Positions 63,808 through 64,000 of a stretch of DNA of 64,000 bases are shown piece by piece. The notes below the pieces were generated by a model, which did not search any database, had not been told where the DNA came from, and saw only the letters and a program-made list of their open reading frames with translations. The stretch's first letter is position 1, and each line of letters begins with the position of its first letter. Source of the stretch: Eutypa lata (lineage: Eukaryota; Ascomycota; Sordariomycetes; Xylariales; Diatrypaceae); the NCBI GenBank assembly GCA_022661535.1, contig JAKULF010000011.1, forward strand, positions 2,046,001 to 2,110,000, written 5' to 3'. Both the position numbers and the translations under genes were made by a program.

Positions 63808-64000
63808 TCTGTCTGTCTGTCGTCGGCGGCCGCGCCTTCACGCTTTCGGGCTCTCTAGTATACGAAATTCGATGGTGAGGTAGGCAGGTAGGCAGGATGT
63901 GAGTCGGAGATGGTGTATTGAAGTGAATTGCTTGTAGTTGGATGGTTGATGTTTCTTTCGTATGGATGTTAAGTAGCAAGGAAGCTATTGTAGCTTGCAC
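63808..64000. promoter_or_regulatory. Upstream region of cwc27 at window edge
   Basis: 193 bp of 5' flank. GCAGGTAG-type short repeats lie at about 63880-63896. The frame that stays open across it is a shadow of the cyclophilin gene in another frame. Confidence 0.35.

Noticed and set aside
63172..63858. 228-codon + strand frame opposite cwc27
   Set aside because: Antisense shadow; the minus-strand cyclophilin domain is unambiguous.

Overview
This 64 kb window looks like chromosomal DNA of a filamentous ascomycete (Pezizomycotina; Sordariomycetes is my best guess, not proven). The reasons are short GT-AG introns (about 49-98 nt), long low-complexity proteins, roughly one gene per 3-4 kb, many tetranucleotide microsatellites and CCTAGG/ACCTACC-type intergenic motifs, and gene families typical of that group. 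I see no rRNA, CRISPR array or intact transposon.

The left part (about 1-33.5 kb) is accessory in character. It holds a poorly resolved region with an exon-like reading frame (0-4.5 kb), a DDX60/SKI2-like DExH helicase (4668-10289), a two-repeat DUF7726-type protein (11405-12406) and a secreted SMP-30-like beta-propeller (12702-13730). Next come an AAA+ ATPase with a long disordered N-terminus (14852-18638), a divergently transcribed STAND/NLR-like protein that stops after its NTPase-like core (19322-21252), an ABM-type dimeric barrel protein (21329-22012), an O-methyltransferase (22568-24154) and an orphan WD40-like propeller (25356-26396). Two cell-surface/secreted proteins (26560-27303, 29071-30117) and a GT32 mannosyltransferase (32458-33492) finish this part. 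AT-rich, gene-poor spacers and gene relics separate them, including an 80-codon orphan frame at 28.4 kb and a roughly 250 bp imperfect palindrome at 31.1-31.4 kb.

The right part (about 35-64 kb) is core in character. It contains the septation initiation network scaffold Cdc11/Nud1/SnaD (35389-41040), a large conserved disordered protein with repeated SPW motifs (42039-45725), the RBM39/Rsd1-like splicing factor (47578-49473), the heat-shock transcription factor Hsf1 (55195-57592) and the spliceosomal cyclophilin Cwc27 (61999-63807). Between them are a frameshifted phosphorylase-like gene (50296-51405), a tRNA-like Pol III-type element (52.6-52.84 kb) and long intergenic spacers.

No single pathway unites the window. 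The most suggestive functional neighbourhood is 4.7-26.4 kb. It has an antiviral-type helicase family member, an AAA+ ATPase sharing an upstream region with a STAND-like NTPase, and a stand-alone WD40 propeller. This could be a fungal innate-immunity or incompatibility-type locus, but that is inference. Intron-exon models were built by hand from splice signals and reading-frame phase, and every multi-exon model given here closes in frame.
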